Positions 8,349 to 16,083 of a stretch of DNA of 64,000 bases are shown in pieces (position 1 is the stretch's first letter; every line of letters begins with the position of its first letter). Made by a program: the position numbers and the translations under genes. Below the pieces are notes generated by a model. It worked only from the letters and a program-made list of their open reading frames with translations, made no database searches and was not told the DNA's origin. Source of the DNA: Halomonas sp. H10-9-1 (GTDB lineage Bacteria > Pseudomonadota > Gammaproteobacteria > Pseudomonadales > Halomonadaceae); NCBI RefSeq assembly GCF_040147005.1, contig NZ_JAMSHO010000001.1, positions 992,001 to 1,056,000 on the forward strand, written 5' to 3'.

Positions 8349-8448
8349 AGCTGTAAGCGATAAGCTTTACGCTGTAAGGAAACCTTAGCCGCAAGCCCTG
8401 GTGGCTACACCCTGGCTTACGGCTTACGGCTTGCGGCTTGCGGCTTAC
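8349..8448. repeat. Tandem heptamer repeats (GCTTACG/GCTTGCG) overlapping the slt stop codon
   Basis: From 8415 to 8448 five near-identical 7-bp units run in tandem: GCTTACG, GCTTACG, GCTTGCG, GCTTGCG, GCTTAC. The last contains the complement of the slt TAA stop (8445-8447). At 8350-8378 there are degenerate units in the opposite sense (GCTGTAAGCGATAAGC...GCTGTAAG), so the whole interval can fold back on itself. The same heptamer occurs at 30675-30818, also between convergent genes. Confidence 0.75.
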
Positions 8449-10391
8449 TGGCGGGCCAGCAGCGAGCCGTCATAGCGCACTCGCTTCTCGGCGGGAGTCA
8501 GCATCGAGACGCCCTCGCTGTTGCCGCCGTTGGCCAGGCTGTCGAAGATCGCCCGATAGGTGAGCACCGCCTGCACGTAGTTGCGCGTCTCGCGGAAGGG
8601 GATGCTCTCCACGAAGAGGTCGAACTCCTGGGGAGCGCTCTGCGTGAGCCAGCGATCCACCCGGCCGGGGCCGGCGTTGTAGGCTGCCGTGGCGGCCAGG
8701 CGGTTGCCGCTGTAGCGCTCGAGCATGTCGCGGATATAGGTGCTGCCCAGGCGAATGTTGGTCTGGGGGTCGAGGACGCCGTAGGGGCCCGGGTCGGCGA
8801 TACCCAACTGGCGAGCCAGTTGGGTGGCGGTGCCAGGCATCACTTGCATCAGTCCGCGGGCCCCGGCCGGCGATACCGCCTCGGGGTTGTAGGCGCTCTC
8901 GCGCCGCGCGATGCCCATCAGCAGGTAGGGATCGACCCCGGTCCGACGTCCCCACTCCAGGAAATGGTCGCGATAGGCCTCGGGGAAACGCCACTCGAGG
9001 GCGTCCCACAACTGGCCGACGATGGTGGTCTGCACCAGCTTGGCATGCCAGCCGCGCTGGCGGGCGTAATCGCCCAGCGCGCGGGCGTCCCGCGGGCCGG
9101 CGCGGCGCACCGCTGCGTACCACTCGCTGGCGGCGAGTCCCGGTTCGTCGATGCGCAGCAGGGCCTCGGTGCGCCTCACCGCGGGCCAGCGGGACACCTG
9201 CTCGAGATAGGCGCTGTCGAAGCCGTTGCGCTCCATGTTGAGGGCGTAGGGGCGACCCAGCCGATCGGCGGCAGAGAAGCCGAAGAAGCTTCGTCCCTCG
9301 GCGGCGGCCACATAGGCGCGCATGGCGCTGGCCTCGTCGCCGAGCTGCTCGTGGGCACGCCCCAGCCAGTATTGCCAGCGCTCGTCGCGACGGGTCTCGT
9401 CCGGCATGCGCTGGACCCAGTCGATGACGCCTCGCCAGTCGCGGTCGGCCAGGGCGCTGCGCACCCGAAGCTCGAGCAGCTCGGGATCCGGCAGATCGGG
9501 GAGGACGGCGTCGACCCAGGCGCGATTGGCGCGCACGTCGCGCACCAGCGAATAGAAGATCAGGTCACGCTGGATGGCCTGGCGGTGCTCGGCATCGAGC
9601 TCCAGCCGCGGGGCGAGCTGGCGCCAGGCCCCCAGCGCCGCTTCGGTATCGGCGCGCACATAGCCGTGCATGGCGGCCGCGAAGAAGGGGCCGCTGCCGC
9701 GGCAGTCGGGGCCGAGGCACTCCGGGACCCGGGTGATCGCGGCGTAATCGTTCTGAACGCGGGCCATGGCATCCTGGGCGGATTGCCAGCGGCTGCCCAG
9801 TTGGCGTCCCAGATAGCTCGCCAGCCCGCTCTCGCCGGCCTGCCAGGCAAGCATCCGACGCTCCCAGACCTGCGGCTCACCAATCTCGCCGCGGCTGCGC
9901 AGGGTGTCGAAGAGGGTGTCGCAGGCTGTGGGCTGGGAACGGCCGACGCGCCACAGCTCGCGGCCCCCGGCGGCGGCCGTGGCCGGCTCGCGGCCGAGCA
10001 GGGCCGTGTAGTAGTAGCAGCGTCGAGCGGTGCTTTCTGGCTCACCATCGGCGACCTCCAGCACGTAGGCATGGCGTTCGGCCTGGCCATAGCGGTCGAT
10101 GGCCTGGTTGCGTATCCAGTCGGCGAGGGGGGAGTCGGCGTGGCGAGAGATGAACGCCAGTACCCGCTGGGGCTCGACATCGGGCAGGCGGTCACGCAGG
10201 CGGTGATAGGCGACGTAACCGGCCAGCTCGTGGTCATGAATAGCCGCCTCGTCGACCTTGTGCCAGTCGCCGGCGCGGGCGGCCTGCAGGGCCTCGCGCA
10301 TGCTGCGGTCATCCGCTTGGCCCAGCAGTGGCAGGCAGGCCAGGGTGGCGACGGCCAGGGTACGCCAGGGGCCGGGGAAACACAGGGACAT
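8445..10391 (-). CDS. slt: Soluble lytic murein transglycosylase
   Basis: A 648-residue periplasmic enzyme that cleaves the MurNAc-GlcNAc bond of peptidoglycan, leaving 1,6-anhydroMurNAc ends. A signal peptide (WRTLAVATLACLPLLGQADD) is followed by a long superhelical U/L domain (about 25-480) with its many short helices, then a goose-type lysozyme fold: catalytic Glu in GIARRESAYNPEAVSPAGARG (Glu about residue 498), GLMQVMPGTA, and AATAAYNAGPGRVDRWL near the C-terminus. Length matches E. coli Slt70. The stop codon lies inside a heptamer repeat. Functional assignment is firm. Confidence 0.95.
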   Translation of the reverse strand: MSLCFPGPWRTLAVATLACLPLLGQADDRSMREALQAARAGDWHKVDEAAIHDHELAGYVAYHRLRDRLPDVEPQRVLAFISRHADSPLADWIRNQAIDRYGQAERHAYVLEVADGEPESTARRCYYYTALLGREPATAAAGGRELWRVGRSQPTACDTLFDTLRSRGEIGEPQVWERRMLAWQAGESGLASYLGRQLGSRWQSAQDAMARVQNDYAAITRVPECLGPDCRGSGPFFAAAMHGYVRADTEAALGAWRQLAPRLELDAEHRQAIQRDLIFYSLVRDVRANRAWVDAVLPDLPDPELLELRVRSALADRDWRGVIDWVQRMPDETRRDERWQYWLGRAHEQLGDEASAMRAYVAAAEGRSFFGFSAADRLGRPYALNMERNGFDSAYLEQVSRWPAVRRTEALLRIDEPGLAASEWYAAVRRAGPRDARALGDYARQRGWHAKLVQTTIVGQLWDALEWRFPEAYRDHFLEWGRRTGVDPYLLMGIARRESAYNPEAVSPAGARGLMQVMPGTATQLARQLGIADPGPYGVLDPQTNIRLGSTYIRDMLERYSGNRLAATAAYNAGPGRVDRWLTQSAPQEFDLFVESIPFRETRNYVQAVLTYRAIFDSLANGGNSEGVSMLTPAEKRVRYDGSLLARQ

Positions 10392-10553
10392 GGGAACCTT
10401 CCAGCGTCGATTTTCGTATACACCACCATCCTCGCCGATGGGGGGACTCGGGGATAGTGTCGCTCGCTCACGACAGCGCGTCGAGACTGTCGCCGCGAGC
10501 GGGAATCGCCTATCGTGGAGTCCTGATCGACAAGAGTGGCGAGGAGGGTGCCG

Positions 10554-10898
10554 ATGGCGGGCAAGGGCGCAAATCTGAAGACGCGGCTGCGCGGGCGTTC
10601 CCGGCTGATCGGTCGGATCACCCGAGCCTTGCGGCTGTTCGCACCGATGCTCGCCGACGTCATTCGAGGGCGCTATCGCCCGGTGCCCTGGTCGGCCATC
10701 CTGTGGATGCTCGCTGCACTGGCCTATCTGGTCTCGCCCCTGGACCTGATCCCCGACTTCCTGGTGCTGGTGGGCGTGCTCGACGACGCGGTGATCGTCG
10801 GTTGGCTGCTGACCCGGGTGGACGCCGCCCTGGCGCCCTATCGTGCCTGGCGGGAGGGCGGCGTTGATTCGGGCGAAGACGGCGCCGCCGGGGCCTGA
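10554..10898 (+). CDS. YkvA/DUF1232 family membrane protein
   Basis: A 114-residue protein with the DUF1232 core PWSAILWMLAALAYLVSPLDLIPDFLVLVGVLDDAVIVGWLL, that is, one hydrophobic hairpin containing the family's S-P-[IL]-D-[LF]-[IL]-P-D-F motif, with a basic N-terminus (KTRLRGRSRLIGRI). The family's function is unknown; it is probably an inner-membrane protein. The ATG at 10554, with GAGGAGG just upstream, is preferred over an in-frame GTG 18 bp earlier. It is divergent from slt and is followed by two hotdog thioesterase genes on the same strand. Confidence 0.82.
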   Translation: MAGKGANLKTRLRGRSRLIGRITRALRLFAPMLADVIRGRYRPVPWSAILWMLAALAYLVSPLDLIPDFLVLVGVLDDAVIVGWLLTRVDAALAPYRAWREGGVDSGEDGAAGA

Positions 10899-10949
10899 TA
10901 CGATCGTTTGATCACTGAACCTCCGCCCACCGCCCTAGCGAGCCGCGCC

Positions 10950-11447
10950 ATGCACGTCGATTCATCCCCTGGCAGTGCCGACTGGCGTCGTGCCCTGACC
11001 CGTTTCGTCAACGTGATTCCGCATACCCAGGAACTGGGCCTCGAGGTACTCGAGGCATCGCCACGCTTGACCCGCATGCGCTTGCCCTGGCACGAGGAGC
11101 TGCTGGGCGACAGTGCCCGTGGCCTGATCCATGGCGGGGTACTGACCATGCTGCTGGATACCGCCTGCGGCTCGGCGGTGTTGCCCGCGCTGCCCGCCCC
11201 CGAGGTGTGCCCGACCCTGGACCTGCGCGTCGATCACTTCCGCCCGGCGCTGGCCGGCCGGGACCTGCTGGTGGAGGCGCGCACGCTGCGGGTCACCGCC
11301 TCGGTGGTGTTCACCGAGGGGCGGGTCTGGCAATCGGACCATGGTGACGTGGCCCGGGCCGTCGGCAACTTCGTGCGGCTGGGGCCGCGCAACACCCCCG
11401 CGGAGTTTGCCGAAGCGCTGTTTGCCGAGGAGGGTGATCATGCCTGA
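10950..11447 (+). CDS. Hotdog-fold thioesterase (PaaI/YdiI-like), first of a pair
   Basis: A hotdog-fold protein of about 165 residues. The signature is GLIHGGVLTMLLDTACGSAVLPALP, in which HGG and the acidic residue of LLDTACG form the usual active-site region of PaaI-type acyl-CoA thioesterases, followed by TLDLRVDHFRPALAGRDLLVEARTLR. It is expected to hydrolyse acyl-CoA or aryl-CoA esters in the cytoplasm; the substrate is unknown. The ATG at 10950 is chosen, but a TTG at 10908 in the same frame would add 14 residues and neither has a strong ribosome site. It overlaps the next gene by 8 bp, so the two are translationally coupled. Confidence 0.8.
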   Translation: MHVDSSPGSADWRRALTRFVNVIPHTQELGLEVLEASPRLTRMRLPWHEELLGDSARGLIHGGVLTMLLDTACGSAVLPALPAPEVCPTLDLRVDHFRPALAGRDLLVEARTLRVTASVVFTEGRVWQSDHGDVARAVGNFVRLGPRNTPAEFAEALFAEEGDHA

Positions 11448-11910
11448 AGGCGTGCATGGTGTGGAGTGGCTGGCGAGGACCCGTGACGACCGTGACCTGG
11501 CGGCGTGGCTTGCGCTGATGCCCTATGCGCAGCGTATCGGGGTCTCGGCACAACCGGACCCGCGTGGCGAGGGCCTGCTGTTCCGCCTCGACCCCCGTGC
11601 GGGCAATGTCGGCAATGTGATGCTGCCGGCACTGCATGGCGGCGTGGTGGCCGCCTTCATGGAGACCGCGGCGACCCTGGACCTGATGCTGGCTGCCCGG
11701 GAGCCGCGCCTGCCGCGTATCGTTGATATCTCCATCGACTATCTGCGTACCGCGCGTCTGGTGCCCACCTATGCCCACTGCTCGCTGCTGCGCGAAGGGC
11801 GGCGCCTGGCCAATGTCACGGTCACCGCCTGGCAGAAGGATGAGGCAGCGCCGGTGGCCACCGCGCGGCTGCATTTCGTGCTGGGAGACCCCGGCGGTCG
11901 CCGGGAGTGA
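11440..11910 (+). CDS. Hotdog-fold thioesterase, second of a pair
   Basis: A 156-residue hotdog-fold protein, diverged from its upstream neighbour. The core is VMLPALHGGVVAAFMETAATLDLMLAAREPRLPRIVDISIDYLRTARLV, with HGG plus Glu (FMETAATLDL) where the neighbour has Asp, as seen in PaaI-like families. The ATG at 11440 sits inside the end of the upstream gene (8-bp overlap) and has GAGGAGGG ahead of it. Two adjacent, unequal hotdog genes could encode a heteromeric enzyme or two enzymes of different chain preference; the sequence cannot decide. Function inferred from fold only. Confidence 0.8.
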   Translation: MPEGVHGVEWLARTRDDRDLAAWLALMPYAQRIGVSAQPDPRGEGLLFRLDPRAGNVGNVMLPALHGGVVAAFMETAATLDLMLAAREPRLPRIVDISIDYLRTARLVPTYAHCSLLREGRRLANVTVTAWQKDEAAPVATARLHFVLGDPGGRRE

Positions 11911-12016
11911 GCCACCCGAGGCTTGAAAAGCGGCAATGCAGCCCCATATCGATTGCCAGTTCCGAGTCGGTGGCCCGCCCACCGTCGGCATATCGAAATG
12001 AAGGGGTTCACGCGAC

Positions 12017-13924
12017 ATGACTACCGCCACGCAACATGAAGAGACCCTCGGCTTCCAGACCGAGGTCAAGCAGCTGCTGCACCTGATGATCCACTCCCTG
12101 TACTCGAACCGGGAGATCTTCCTGCGCGAGCTGATCTCCAACGCCGCCGACGCCTGCGACAAGCTGCGTTATCAGGCGCTGGACAACGACGCGCTCTATG
12201 AGGGTGACAGCGAGCTGCGCATCGAGATCGAGCACGACGCCGAGGCGGGCACCGTGACCGTGCGCGACAGCGGCATCGGCATGAGCCGCGATGAGGTGAT
12301 CGCGAATCTCGGCACCATCGCCCGCAGTGGCACCGCCGAGTTCCTCAAGCAGCTCTCCGGCGAGCAGCAGAAGGACGCGCGACTGATCGGCCAGTTCGGG
12401 GTCGGCTTCTACTCCGGCTTCATCGTCGCCGACGAGGTCGCGGTGCGCACTCGCAAGGCGGGTAGCGACAAGGCCGAAGGCGTCGAGTGGCGCTCCCGGG
12501 GCGAGGGCGAGTTCACCGTCGCCGATATCGAGCGCGAGGCTCACGGCACCGAGATCGTGCTGCATCTCAAGGCCGATGCCCAGGAGTTCGCCGACGACTT
12601 CCGCCTGCAGAGCCTGGTGCGCAAGTACTCCGACCATATCGAGGTGCCGGTACGCATGCCCAGGGTCGAGAAGGCCCACGATGAAGAGGGCAACGAGATC
12701 GAGGGCAGCGAGACCACCACCTGGGAGACCGTCAACGAGGCCACCGCGCTGTGGGTGCGCCCCAAGAGCGAGCTCACCGACGACGAATACAAGGCGTTCT
12801 ACAAGCACGTGGCCCACGACTTCAGCGACCCGCTGACCTGGAGCCACAACAAGGTCGAGGGCAAGCTCGAGTACGTAAGCCTGCTCTACGTGCCGGGCCG
12901 CGCGCCCTTCGACCTCTATGAGCGCGACGGCGCCCGGGGCGTGAAGCTCTATGTGCAGCGTGTGTTCATCATGGACGACGCCGAGCAGTTCCTGCCGCTC
13001 TACCTGCGCTTCGTCAAGGGTGTGCTGGACACCCGCGACCTGTCGCTCAACGTTTCCCGGGAGCTGCTGCAGCAGGATCCCCAGGTCGACAAGATCAAGT
13101 CGGCCCTGACCAAGCGCTCGCTGGACATGCTCAAGAAGCTGGCCAAGGATCCCGAGGCCTACCAGACCTTCTGGAACACCTTCGGCAGCGTGCTCAAGGA
13201 GGGCCCGGCGGAGGACTTCGCCAACCGCGAGAAGATCGCCGGCCTGTTGCGCTTCTCCACCACCCATACCGACAGCGCCACCCAGGACCAGTCGCTCGCC
13301 GACGTCGTCTCGCGCATGAAGGAGGGCCAGGAGAAGATCTACTACATCGTCGCCGACGGCTTCAATGCGGCCAAGAACAGCCCGCACCTGGAGATCTTCC
13401 GCAAGAAGGGCATCGAGGTGCTGCTGCTCCACGACCGCATCGACGAGTGGCTGATGAGCCATCTCCAGGAGTTCGAGGGCAAGGCCTTCGTCGACGTGGC
13501 CAAGGGTGAACTCGACCTCGGCGAGATCGAGGACGAGGAGGAGAAGCAGGCCAAGGAGGAGACCGCCAAGGCCAAGGAGGCGCTGGTCAAGCGCGTCAAG
13601 GAGGCGCTGGGCGATGCCGTCCAGGAGGTCAAGGTGACCCACCGCCTGACCGACTCGCCGGCCTGCGTGGTACTGCCCGAGCATGAGATGGGCTTCCAGA
13701 TGCGCCGCATCATGGAGGCCGCCGGCCAGGCCATGCCGGAGGTCAAGCCGATCCTCGAGCTCAATCCCGAACACGCCCTGGTGGCGCGCCTCGAGGCAAC
13801 CGAAGACGCGACCTTCAGCGACTTGGCCCATGTGCTGCTCGATCAGGCGATCATTGCCGAGGGTGGGCACCTCGACGACCCCGCCGCCTACGTCAAGCGC
13901 CTCAACGCCCTGCTGAGCGCTTGA
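12017..13924 (+). CDS. htpG: Chaperone HtpG (Hsp90)
   Basis: A 635-residue ATP-dependent Hsp90 chaperone of the cytoplasm. The N-terminal GHKL ATPase domain has [44 protein letters not shown] and [17 protein letters not shown]; the middle domain has [26 protein letters not shown] and [13 protein letters not shown]; the C-terminal dimerisation domain ends in [13 protein letters not shown]. Full bacterial length with no defect. The gene's last 90 bp are duplicated 1.9 kb downstream, after katA, so the present C-terminal 29 codons may have arrived with the inserted DNA. A strong terminator follows. Confidence 0.97.
   Translation: MTTATQHEETLGFQTEVKQLLHLMIHSLYSNREIFLRELISNAADACDKLRYQALDNDALYEGDSELRIEIEHDAEAGTVTVRDSGIGMSRDEVIANLGTIARSGTAEFLKQLSGEQQKDARLIGQFGVGFYSGFIVADEVAVRTRKAGSDKAEGVEWRSRGEGEFTVADIEREAHGTEIVLHLKADAQEFADDFRLQSLVRKYSDHIEVPVRMPRVEKAHDEEGNEIEGSETTTWETVNEATALWVRPKSELTDDEYKAFYKHVAHDFSDPLTWSHNKVEGKLEYVSLLYVPGRAPFDLYERDGARGVKLYVQRVFIMDDAEQFLPLYLRFVKGVLDTRDLSLNVSRELLQQDPQVDKIKSALTKRSLDMLKKLAKDPEAYQTFWNTFGSVLKEGPAEDFANREKIAGLLRFSTTHTDSATQDQSLADVVSRMKEGQEKIYYIVADGFNAAKNSPHLEIFRKKGIEVLLLHDRIDEWLMSHLQEFEGKAFVDVAKGELDLGEIEDEEEKQAKEETAKAKEALVKRVKEALGDAVQEVKVTHRLTDSPACVVLPEHEMGFQMRRIMEAAGQAMPEVKPILELNPEHALVARLEATEDATFSDLAHVLLDQAIIAEGGHLDDPAAYVKRLNALLSA
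13835..13924 (+). repeat. htpG 3'-end direct repeat, upstream copy
   Basis: The last 90 bp of htpG, including its stop codon, recur at 15728-15817 in the same orientation with 6 mismatches and no gap. This copy encodes the functional C-terminus of HtpG ([20 protein letters not shown]...). Confidence 0.95.
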
Positions 13925-13952
13925 ATCATGCCGGGCCTGGACTAATATCCCT

Positions 13953-13987
13953 GCAGAACCCCGCTAGAATGGCGGGGTTCTGCGTTT
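13953..13987 (+). terminator. Terminator after htpG
   Basis: GCAGAACCCCGC (13953-13964), loop of 7, GCGGGGTTCTGC (13972-13983), then GTTTT: a 12-bp perfect stem with a short T run, 28 bp after the htpG stop. Confidence 0.85.
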
Positions 13988-14199
13988 TACACCAACTGCG
14001 ATATCAACCCCGCCCCTGTGAGGGCAAGGCTTGTAAAGCGAAGCGTATTGAGTACAAGGTAGATGGTGCTGAGCACGAGACGTGGAGCCGTTGGCGCTAT
14101 AGCTAATGTTTATTGTCTTGATGCTTTTGATTATCGTGACTGACCGGGTGGCAGGAAATACATTAAAGACACAACATTGAGATCAATCGGAGACAAGCG
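13988..14199. other. AT-richer intergenic segment upstream of katA
   Basis: About 210 bp visibly poorer in GC than the flanks. A 61-codon frame running in from the htpG end to TAA at 14104-14106 reads ACKAKRIEYKVDGAEHETWSRW near its end and could be a decayed coding remnant, but it has no ribosome site. The katA promoter must lie here (TTGATGCTTTTGATTATC region, 14117-14135); I cannot place -35/-10 boxes or an OxyR site with confidence. Confidence 0.4.
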
Positions 14200-15735
14200 A
14201 TGAGCGACTCAAGAAAACAAGCACAGTGTCCGGTGACACACCTCACCACGAATGCCGGTGCGCCGGTGCCTACCAACCGCGACAGTCTGACAGTCGGGCC
14301 ACGTGGACCACTGCTTGCTCAGGATAACTGGCTCAATGAAAAGCTGGCCAATTTCGTACGAGAAGTCATCCCCGAGCGTCGCATGCACGCCAAGGGGTCG
14401 GGTGCCTTTGGTACTTTTACTGTCACCAATGACATCACTCAGTACACTCGAGCCAAGCTGTTCAGTGAAGTCGGCAAGCAAACTGAAATGTTCGCGAGGT
14501 TCAGTACGGTAGCCGGGGAACGGGGGGCGGCGGATGCTGAGCGCGATATTCGTGGTTTTGCGCTCAAGTTTTACACAGAAGAAGGCAACTGGGACATGGT
14601 GGGTAACAACACCCCGGTATTCTTTCTGCGTGACCCGCGTCAGTTTCCTGACCTGAACAAGGCCGTCAAGCGTGACCCGCGCACCAACATGCGAAGCGCC
14701 GACAATAACTGGGACTTCTGGACCCTGCTGCCCGAAGCGCTGCATCAGGTGACCATCACCATGAGTGAGCGTGGTATTCCGCGTAGCTATCGTCATATGC
14801 ATGGTTTCGGCTCACACACCTACAGCTTCTGGAACGACCAGGGTGAGCGATTCTGGGTCAAGTTCCATTTCAGGACGCAGCAGGGTATTGATACCCTGAC
14901 TGACGCTGAGGCAGCTGATATCGTCAGCACCGATCGCGAAAGCCATCAGCGCGACCTGTATGATGCCATCGAGCGTGGCGATTTCCCCAAATGGAAGATG
15001 TACGTGCAGGTCATGCCTGAGATGGAGGCGGATCAAATGCGCAATAACCCCTTTGACCTGACCAAGGTCTGGTACCAGGGGGATTATCCGCTGATTGAAG
15101 TGGGCGAGTTTGAGCTGAATCGCAACCCGGAAAACTACCACGTGGATGTTGAGCAGGCGGCATTTTCTCCAGCTAATCTGGTGGCGGGTATCGGCGCCAG
15201 TCCAGATCGCATGCTACAAGCCCGTCTTTTCAATTATGCTGATGCGCAGCGCTACCGGGTGGGTGTCAATCACTATCAGGTGCCGGTCAATCAGGCACGC
15301 TGCCCGGTATTCAGCAATCAGCGTGATGGCACAGGTCGGGCTGACGATAATTATGGCAGCTTGCCGCATTACGAGCCCAACAGTCATCAGCAGTGGCAAG
15401 GGCAGCCCGAATTCGCCGAGCCGCCCCTGAAGCTGAAAGGCGAAGCCAGACACTGGAGCTTTCACGAAGATGATGACAATTATTTTGAGCAGCCCGGCAA
15501 GCTGTTCAATCTGATGTCGGCTGAGCAGCAACAGGCTCTGTTCGACAACACGGCACGGGCCATGGGGGATGCCGCTCAGTTCATCAAGTTCCGTCATATC
15601 CGTAACTGCCATGCCGCAGACGCGGCCTATGGCGCCGGTGTGGCCAAGGCCCTGGGGCTTGATCTTGACCAGGCGCTGGCGTCTAAGAAAGACGACCCCA
15701 TGTACGGCAACCCTCTGGTGGCCTTGCCTGCTTGA
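14200..15735 (+). CDS. katA: Monofunctional haem catalase
   Basis: A 511-residue catalase that dismutates H2O2. The catalytic His is in [17 protein letters not shown], the distal Asn region in [31 protein letters not shown], and the haem-ligating Tyr in [23 protein letters not shown]. Size and motifs fit a typical small-subunit catalase without the C-terminal flavodoxin-like domain. No signal peptide, so cytoplasmic. CGGAG stands 7 bp before the ATG. The gene's base and codon use is clearly less GC-biased than its neighbours (many AAT, TTT, GGT, GAT codons). Its TGA stop lies within a second copy of the htpG 3' end, which marks the gene as inserted DNA. KatA is used as a general name; the clade is not determined. 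Confidence 0.95.
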   Translation: MSDSRKQAQCPVTHLTTNAGAPVPTNRDSLTVGPRGPLLAQDNWLNEKLANFVREVIPERRMHAKGSGAFGTFTVTNDITQYTRAKLFSEVGKQTEMFARFSTVAGERGAADAERDIRGFALKFYTEEGNWDMVGNNTPVFFLRDPRQFPDLNKAVKRDPRTNMRSADNNWDFWTLLPEALHQVTITMSERGIPRSYRHMHGFGSHTYSFWNDQGERFWVKFHFRTQQGIDTLTDAEAADIVSTDRESHQRDLYDAIERGDFPKWKMYVQVMPEMEADQMRNNPFDLTKVWYQGDYPLIEVGEFELNRNPENYHVDVEQAAFSPANLVAGIGASPDRMLQARLFNYADAQRYRVGVNHYQVPVNQARCPVFSNQRDGTGRADDNYGSLPHYEPNSHQQWQGQPEFAEPPLKLKGEARHWSFHEDDDNYFEQPGKLFNLMSAEQQQALFDNTARAMGDAAQFIKFRHIRNCHAADAAYGAGVAKALGLDLDQALASKKDDPMYGNPLVALPA

Positions 15736-15817
15736 CCAGGCGATCATTGCCGAGGATGGGCACCTCGACGAGCCTGCCGCCTACGTCAAGCGCCTCAACG
15801 CCCTGCTGAGCGCCTGA
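15728..15817 (+). pseudogene. Detached htpG 3' end (last 29 codons), downstream direct repeat
   Basis: 90 bp matching htpG 13835-13924 at 84 positions, in frame and ending with TGA (15815-15817). It would encode [20 protein letters not shown]...LLSA, differing from the intact copy by Gly/Asp and Asp/Glu. The katA stop codon (15733-15735) falls inside it. There is no start codon, so it is a remnant. It is probably the original chromosomal htpG tail displaced by the katA insertion, since two further hairpins follow it. Confidence 0.9.
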
Positions 15818-15830
15818 CTCCCCCTCCACC

Positions 15831-15856
15831 AGCGCCATCGCCGCATGGCGCTCTTT
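15831..15856 (+). terminator. Terminator after the htpG remnant (serves katA)
   Basis: AGCGCCAT, loop CGCCGC, ATGGCGCT, then CTTT. It lies 14 bp after the remnant stop and is likely the original htpG terminator now used by katA. Confidence 0.7.
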
Positions 15857-15861
15857 ACAAC

Positions 15862-15889
15862 CACCGGCCGCCCCTAGGGGCGGCCGGTG
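15862..15889. terminator. Perfect 28-bp palindromic hairpin
   Basis: CACCGGCCGCCCC, loop TA, then the exact complement. No T run on the plus strand; on the minus strand GGTTGT follows. It lies 8 bp after the end of a short minus-strand ORF (15898-16020), so it could terminate that or act with the hairpin before it. Confidence 0.5.
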
Positions 15890-15897
15890 CGTGACTA

Positions 15898-16020
15898 TCA
15901 CGCGGCTTCTTGCGCCCTTGCCGTTAACGTCAACTCGATGCCTTTCTTCTCGCCGGCGCGCCAAACTGCTTGCGTTTTCATCGCCGCCGCCGCAACGTCG
16001 ACGGTTGTGCAATACGGCAT
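15898..16020 (-). CDS. Doubtful 40-codon ORF or 3' gene fragment
   Basis: A minus-strand frame reading MPYCTTVDVAAAAMK...GIELTLTARAQEAA and ending just before a perfect hairpin. It has no clear ribosome site, and codons rare in this window occur in it (TTA, AGG, GTT). It could be the surviving 3' end of a gene lost at the katA insertion, or chance. No family recognised. Confidence 0.2.
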   Translation of the reverse strand: MPYCTTVDVAAAAMKTQAVWRAGEKKGIELTLTARAQEAA

Positions 16021-16033
16021 TGTCAGGTATGAA
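16005..16033 (+). promoter_or_regulatory. Candidate sigma70 promoter for pntAB
   Basis: TTGTGC (16005-16010), 17-bp spacer, TATGAA (16028-16033), about 50 bp before the pntA ATG. Moderate match by eye only. Confidence 0.3.
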
Positions 16034-16083
16034 TAAAAAGACTGCCCTATGCATGATTTCAATAACCAACCGGGAGATCCAAC

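Noticed and set aside
8415..8448. Heptamer array as a CRISPR
   Set aside because: Units are 7 bp and directly adjacent, with no spacers and no cas genes.
12008..13870. A 620-codon minus-strand frame opposite htpG
   Set aside because: Antisense to htpG, low-complexity Leu/Gly/Asp composition, no start signal.
13835..15817. katA region as an insertion sequence or composite transposon
   Set aside because: No transposase, terminal inverted repeats or short target duplication; the flanking direct repeats are coding htpG DNA.
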